Shown: in pieces, positions 59,976 to 64,000 of the stretch | How the letters are laid out: each line of letters begins with the position of its first letter | How positions within the stretch are numbered: the first letter of the stretch is position 1 | From: Dorea_D sp963559605 | Lineage (GTDB): Bacteria; Bacillota; Clostridia; Lachnospirales; Lachnospiraceae | Assembly: GCA_963559605.1 (NCBI GenBank) | Contig: CAUWLL010000002.1 | Location: 1-64,000, forward strand | Direction: 5' to 3' | DNA: 64,000 bases | Notes under the pieces: generated by a model | Told to the model about the DNA's origin: nothing | The model's input: the letters and a program-made list of their open reading frames with translations, nothing else | The model's database searches: none | Translations under genes and position numbers: made by a program

Positions 59976-62916
59976 ATTGGATGGCAGAAGTGCTGCGGAT
60001 ATAAAAAAAGAGATTGTAAAACTGGCGGCGTCTTATACTCCGGAGTGGAATTTTGATGAGAAACATCCGGACATTGGCTCTACGATAGCGCTTCTTTTTG
60101 CAGAACAGGCAGAGTGGAACATTCACAAATATAACAGGCAGATAGAACAGTTCCGGATGGATTACATGAATATGCTCAGGGTATCGCCAAAATCAGCCCA
60201 TCCGGCAGAGGCATATATTGTCTTTGAGCCTGCGCAGAGTAGTGACGGAGGAATCCGCCTGAAAAAAGGAACAAGGCTTTCGGCAGCAGGCGAGGAAAAA
60301 AATATTGTGTTCGAAACGATGACAGATTGTTTTATAACTTCCGCGGAGATGACACACTGTCTTCAGACGGAGGCAAATACCGGTGTGATCGTACCGATAT
60401 TTGGTGAATTTAGTCGTCAAGATTATTTTGAAGAAAATATCCCGAAGGGAGAAGACGATTTTAATTCGGTATCGTTGTTCTCTTATCCGGAAACCGGGAT
60501 TGAAAAGAATGGGCTGGTGATCGCTCATACACATATTTTTGATATAGAAAATGATAAAATCTATTTGAAGCTCATCGGAAGAGAAGATCTTGCAGACAGA
60601 ATCATGAGAAAAGAATTCAAAATTCTCTATCCCGGAACAGATGCACTTCTGGAGGCAGAAGAAGTAGAACTTTTGTCAGATACTCTTGTGATCGGAAGAA
60701 AGGAGCCTGTAGAGCCGGTGCTTATTCTGGAAGCGGTAAAACCGCCAGAGCATCAAATCGTTTTGGACGAAATCCTTGTATCTTCGGCAGGAGAGGCACA
60801 TAACGCGTCTTATGTGGGAGATGGAATTACAGATAAGGATACCGGAAAATTCGAATTGTTCGGAAATACGCTTCAACTGTTCAAAGAGTGTTATATTGGA
60901 GATGACAGTTATTTTTCAAAGGGAAATTCTGTCATCCGGATACATTTTAGAGCGGCTTTTGCAGTATATACTACAGGCTTGATCACAGCAGGGCAGGAAC
61001 AGGATTTAAGCCTGATCAAACGGAAGCCGCCCCATCAGATAGAGTTTGTTCCGGCAGAGACAAATGTGGAAGAAATCGCATTGGAATATTATAACGGAAC
61101 TGGGTGGAAACGATTGGTTTGTGAGACCGATTGTACGAGAATGTTCTCAGCCGGGAGGAAGGGCGATTATGAGATAAAGTTCTTATGTCCGCAGGATTGG
61201 AAGCCTATACAGACAGGCTCTTATGAAGGACGGTGTCTGCGTGTTCGCTTGCTAAAAGCGGATAATTGCTATATGACTCCGTGCAACCATACCTGCCCGG
61301 TGATAGAGCAGCTGAAAATCAGCTACAGCTATGAGGGGAAATTCGAAAGACCGCAGTATCTGGAAAGATTGTGGGGAACTATGAGAAAGGATCTGACAGA
61401 TGACTATAGGAGAAGAAAGCCGATGACGGTATTTTGTCCGTCTGTACATGAAGAAGATGCAATTTATTTTGGATTTGAACAGAGGCTTAAGGAAGGTCCG
61501 ATTATGATGTATTTTGAATTTGATCAGAATACAGGATTCGAGGGAATAAAATTATCAGCAGAATATTCCACAAAGCACGGCTTTCGAAGGATGAAAATCT
61601 TGGACGGAACAGACGGTTTTTCTCATACGGGAATTATATGCTTTATGCCGCCGGAGGACTTTGCCGGAACAACATTGGGAGGAGTGGAAAGATACTGGCT
61701 TCGGATAACAGGCAAGGACGGAATAAAGAAGGATACCGCTTGTCATCCGGTTTTGAAAAAAGTTTGTTTGAATGGGGTACTGGTCAACAATGTTGAGACG
61801 CTGGACGAAGAAGAATTTTATGTGGAACAGATCCAGCCGGATATGTCTTTTACTCTGACAGAAGGAAATATTCTCGATGCAGATATTTGGGTGAATGAAA
61901 GAGATTGTTGCTCTATGGAGCAGATGAATGAAATGCTGAGAATGTGCCCGGAGAAAGCGCGGGCAGAATACGATATGTCAGGGAATATTCAGGATTTCTT
62001 TGTGAAATGGGAAGAGGTAGAAGATTTCGGAAACTCCGGGCCAAAAGATAGACATTATATTTTGGACAGATCTCATAATAAAGTGAGGTTTGGCGGCGGA
62101 GTGCATGTGAAGATCCCGGGAGTGACGAATAGTGTTTCTTTTCTTGCGAATGTCAAAGTGTGTGATGGAAGCAATGGAAATGTGGGGGCGGGAGAAATTG
62201 TTGATTTCGTCTCTAATGTCCACTTCTATGGCAGCTTTTATAATCCTCTGCCGGCATTTGGAGGAACCGATCAGGAGGCGCTGGATGCGGTGCTGCAAAG
62301 AGGCGCCGGCTTAATGAGTAACCGCCACAGGCTTCTTACCAAAATGGATTATATCAGAGAAATAAAAGCTATATCGCAAAACATAGACAAGGTGTCTTGT
62401 ATCGTGGGAGAAACACTGGAGGGAAAGGTTTCGCCCGAGCATATTTGTCTTGTTGTTTTGATGAAAGATTTTATAGAAGGTTCCCGATCCTTTATACGGG
62501 AAGCGGCAGGGATTAAGGGAGAATTATATTCTAAGTGTGAGATGACTATAGAAAGAGATAAGCTTTCGATCATACAGCCTATTCCGGTAGAAATTTCCGT
62601 AGAATTGTGGGTGAAAGGTGACGGACAGGAGGAAAATTTTGAGATACAAAACCGATTGACAAAGATGCTACAGATGTTTCTGGACCCGGTTTCCGGAGGA
62701 TCTGGTTCGGGATGGCAAATCGGTATGCTGCCGGATACAGCACAGATTCTTATGAGGCTTCATGCATCTGTTCATGATGTGCACATAAAAAATATTATGA
62801 TCACTGGAACATATATGAAAAAAACAGGCATATGCGAAAGGGAACTGGATAAAATTCCAAAATCGCCGTTCTTTATTTGCAAGAGCGGCAGACATAAAAT
62901 ACATATCTTAACGTAA
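59944..62916 (+). CDS. Baseplate J-like wedge protein (Pvc11-type)
   Basis: A 990-residue baseplate component. The N-terminal YTPEWNFDEKHPDIGSTIA and LLFAEQAEWNIHKYNRQIE, plus FEPAQSSDGGIRLKKGTRL, match wedge proteins of injection systems; the C-terminal third has FGGGVHVKIPG, NPLPAFGGTDQEALDAV and LTKMDYIREIKAI, typical of baseplate J. ATG 59944 is favoured since GAGGGTG lies 6 nt upstream; GTG 59935 would add three residues. Confidence 0.88.
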   Translation: MKKTTDSRQFKLDGRSAADIKKEIVKLAASYTPEWNFDEKHPDIGSTIALLFAEQAEWNIHKYNRQIEQFRMDYMNMLRVSPKSAHPAEAYIVFEPAQSSDGGIRLKKGTRLSAAGEEKNIVFETMTDCFITSAEMTHCLQTEANTGVIVPIFGEFSRQDYFEENIPKGEDDFNSVSLFSYPETGIEKNGLVIAHTHIFDIENDKIYLKLIGREDLADRIMRKEFKILYPGTDALLEAEEVELLSDTLVIGRKEPVEPVLILEAVKPPEHQIVLDEILVSSAGEAHNASYVGDGITDKDTGKFELFGNTLQLFKECYIGDDSYFSKGNSVIRIHFRAAFAVYTTGLITAGQEQDLSLIKRKPPHQIEFVPAETNVEEIALEYYNGTGWKRLVCETDCTRMFSAGRKGDYEIKFLCPQDWKPIQTGSYEGRCLRVRLLKADNCYMTPCNHTCPVIEQLKISYSYEGKFERPQYLERLWGTMRKDLTDDYRRRKPMTVFCPSVHEEDAIYFGFEQRLKEGPIMMYFEFDQNTGFEGIKLSAEYSTKHGFRRMKILDGTDGFSHTGIICFMPPEDFAGTTLGGVERYWLRITGKDGIKKDTACHPVLKKVCLNGVLVNNVETLDEEEFYVEQIQPDMSFTLTEGNILDADIWVNERDCCSMEQMNEMLRMCPEKARAEYDMSGNIQDFFVKWEEVEDFGNSGPKDRHYILDRSHNKVRFGGGVHVKIPGVTNSVSFLANVKVCDGSNGNVGAGEIVDFVSNVHFYGSFYNPLPAFGGTDQEALDAVLQRGAGLMSNRHRLLTKMDYIREIKAISQNIDKVSCIVGETLEGKVSPEHICLVVLMKDFIEGSRSFIREAAGIKGELYSKCEMTIERDKLSIIQPIPVEISVELWVKGDGQEENFEIQNRLTKMLQMFLDPVSGGSGSGWQIGMLPDTAQILMRLHASVHDVHIKNIMITGTYMKKTGICERELDKIPKSPFFICKSGRHKIHILT

Positions 62917-62927
62917 GGAGGACTGCC

Positions 62928-64000
62928 ATGCTGGACATGAAGAAACAGACGGATAAAACATATGAGGAGTGGATGGAAGAAGCGCTTCAAAGAATTCCTA
63001 TGTATTCCTCTGAGTGGACGAACTTTAATTCATCAGATCCGGGCATTACGATTCTTGAAAATTTAACGGCTTTTCATGTGCTTCAGCAGTCACAGATGGA
63101 CAAGACGTCTTCAGAAGTGACGAAAAGGCTTCTGGGGCTTGCAGGTATTGCGCCATATCCGGGAAGATGTGCGAGAGTACTTCTATCCGCCGAACATCTG
63201 AAAGAGGAAATTACATTTCCTGGTAATCAACAATTTCATGTGGGCGAGCTTACTTTCGAAACGGAACGGATGTGTAAAGCAGGAGGACACAGGCTGCTGG
63301 GGGTTTATGGGTTGAACCACGGAGAGCTTTTGAACGCAGAGGTTCTTTTGAATCCAGAAGTACCTTTGAGTGTCAGAATATTCGGGGATCGTCCGGAAGA
63401 AGGAAATGCGGTGTATTTTATTATGGACTCCATTCCGGAAGAAAAAGAACTTCATTTTTATGTACATACGGTAAAGACGCCATATAGAAACGCATTTGTA
63501 GAATCTGTAAATAACCGATTCGCAAAAATATCATGGCAGTGTTATACGGAGGAAGGATTCCAGGATATTCAGTGCAGAGATATGACAGGAGCTTTCTTGA
63601 CAGACGGTGAGCTTGTTTTTCGTGGAATCCGTAAACCGGCAGTGTATGAAGAATTGCCCGAAAAGGGATATTGTATCCGCGGAGTTCTGAAAAAAGTAGA
63701 TTACGATATTCCACCCCGTATTCTTTCAGTACATGGCTTCCTTTTAGAAGCGGTACAGAGAAATACCAGTTGTATCGTGAAAAATTGCAGAAAAAGTAAA
63801 AAGGTGGAAATTCAATGTAATTTATTGAAAGACGGATATTTTCGGGTGTTTTGCAGAGAAGGAGAAGGAAAATCTTACCGGCGATATTATCCGTATGATG
63901 AAACAGGCAGAGAGGGACGTTATTATCAGCTTCAATTTCAGGATGAAAATCGCATTTCTCTTGAATTTGACAGAGAAAGATTTCGATATGGTCCGGCGAG
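62928..64000 (+). CDS. Second large baseplate protein (Pvc12-like), cut by window edge
   Basis: The frame is open from ATG 62928 to the window end (357 full codons), with AAGGAGG 6 nt upstream. The N-terminal RIPMYSSEWTNFNSSDPGIT and LENLTAFHVLQQSQMDK match putative baseplate assembly proteins next to baseplate J in injection clusters. A Cys-rich middle region and a beta-rich remainder are visible. The 3' end, and any tape measure, AAA+ ATPase and effector genes, lie beyond the window. Confidence 0.8.
   Translation, partial: MLDMKKQTDKTYEEWMEEALQRIPMYSSEWTNFNSSDPGITILENLTAFHVLQQSQMDKTSSEVTKRLLGLAGIAPYPGRCARVLLSAEHLKEEITFPGNQQFHVGELTFETERMCKAGGHRLLGVYGLNHGELLNAEVLLNPEVPLSVRIFGDRPEEGNAVYFIMDSIPEEKELHFYVHTVKTPYRNAFVESVNNRFAKISWQCYTEEGFQDIQCRDMTGAFLTDGELVFRGIRKPAVYEELPEKGYCIRGVLKKVDYDIPPRILSVHGFLLEAVQRNTSCIVKNCRKSKKVEIQCNLLKDGYFRVFCREGEGKSYRRYYPYDETGREGRYYQLQFQDENRISLEFDRERFRYGPA

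Noticed and set aside
37655..64000. Prophage or tailocin-type phage remnant
   Set aside because: No integrase, terminase, portal, capsid, holin or endolysin gene is seen, and the DUF4255, PF19266-type and DUF6760-like proteins are markers of injection systems rather than of phage tails.
37655..64000. Type VI secretion system
   Set aside because: No TssJLM membrane complex, TssB/TssC pair or ClpV is visible, and the sheath is a single gene of the PVC/Afp style.
1..64000. CRISPR arrays and insertion sequences
   Set aside because: No regularly spaced repeats, transposase motifs or terminal inverted repeats with target duplications were seen.

Overview
The window looks like a chromosomal stretch of a low-to-mid GC anaerobic Firmicute, most likely a gut Lachnospiraceae. 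Supporting signs are strong AGGAGG ribosome sites, TTGACA/TATAAT promoters, a tRNA without encoded CCA, a Stickland-type selenoprotein reductase, an ECF transporter core, a membrane pyrophosphatase and a lysine riboswitch. No prophage capsid, terminase, integrase, insertion sequence or CRISPR array was seen. The right edge cuts through a gene.

Layout. 1-8215: end of tRNA-Asn, an XRE regulator, an M18 aminopeptidase with a YjeM-like permease, a polysaccharide deacetylase, a GntR/FCD regulator divergent from proC, and mgtE behind a possibly structured leader. 8216-13298: a TetR regulator divergent from a betaine-reductase-type pair (GrdI plus selenoprotein GrdH with in-frame UGA and SECIS) and a BCCT betaine transporter; the promoter carries two copies of a 16-bp palindrome. 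13304-24117: two DUF3841 paralogues, cyclophilin, ecfA1-ecfA2-ecfT, truA, a class V aminotransferase, a double-cubane-cluster reductase with a DUF3343 protein and an activase, and hppA. 24118-26306: a lysine riboswitch and terminator ahead of an NhaC-family (LysW-type) transporter.

26400-37550 is a signalling and export block. One operon encodes an RsbW-like kinase, a membrane RsbU-like phosphatase, a short HlyD-like anchor, a C39 peptidase-ABC exporter and a second ABC protein. It is followed by a 44-codon gene for a canonical double-glycine precursor with a predicted 13-residue mature peptide, then a LytTR regulator and a GHKL sensor kinase of the kind that senses exported peptides. Next comes a divergent pair that looks like a two-component system but has lost both phospho-accepting residues: a kinase without an H-box His and an OmpR-type regulator whose receiver Asp is Gly.

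37655-64000 is one long plus-strand operon for a contractile injection system (CIS). Recognisable parts are a DUF4255/Pvc16-like cap, PAAR-like tip, sheath, two tube proteins, two tube-adaptor (PF19266-type) proteins, gp27-like hub, gp5-like spike, gp25-like wedge and two large baseplate proteins (the second cut by the window edge). In front of the structural genes lie six genes that look like an envelope module: a pseudokinase-like membrane protein, a membrane receptor with a degenerate class III cyclase fold, a MORN-repeat membrane protein, a TolC-like coiled-coil protein in a Gram-positive, a large secreted coiled-coil protein ending in a copper-amine-oxidase-N-like domain, and a leading eCIS-type protein. 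Similar direct repeats (TTAAAGA / TTTAAGA, 10-11 bp apart) lie upstream of the exporter operon, the peptide gene and the CIS operon, so all three may form one regulon. My working model, an inference, is a peptide-communicated, cell-envelope-anchored contractile injection system.
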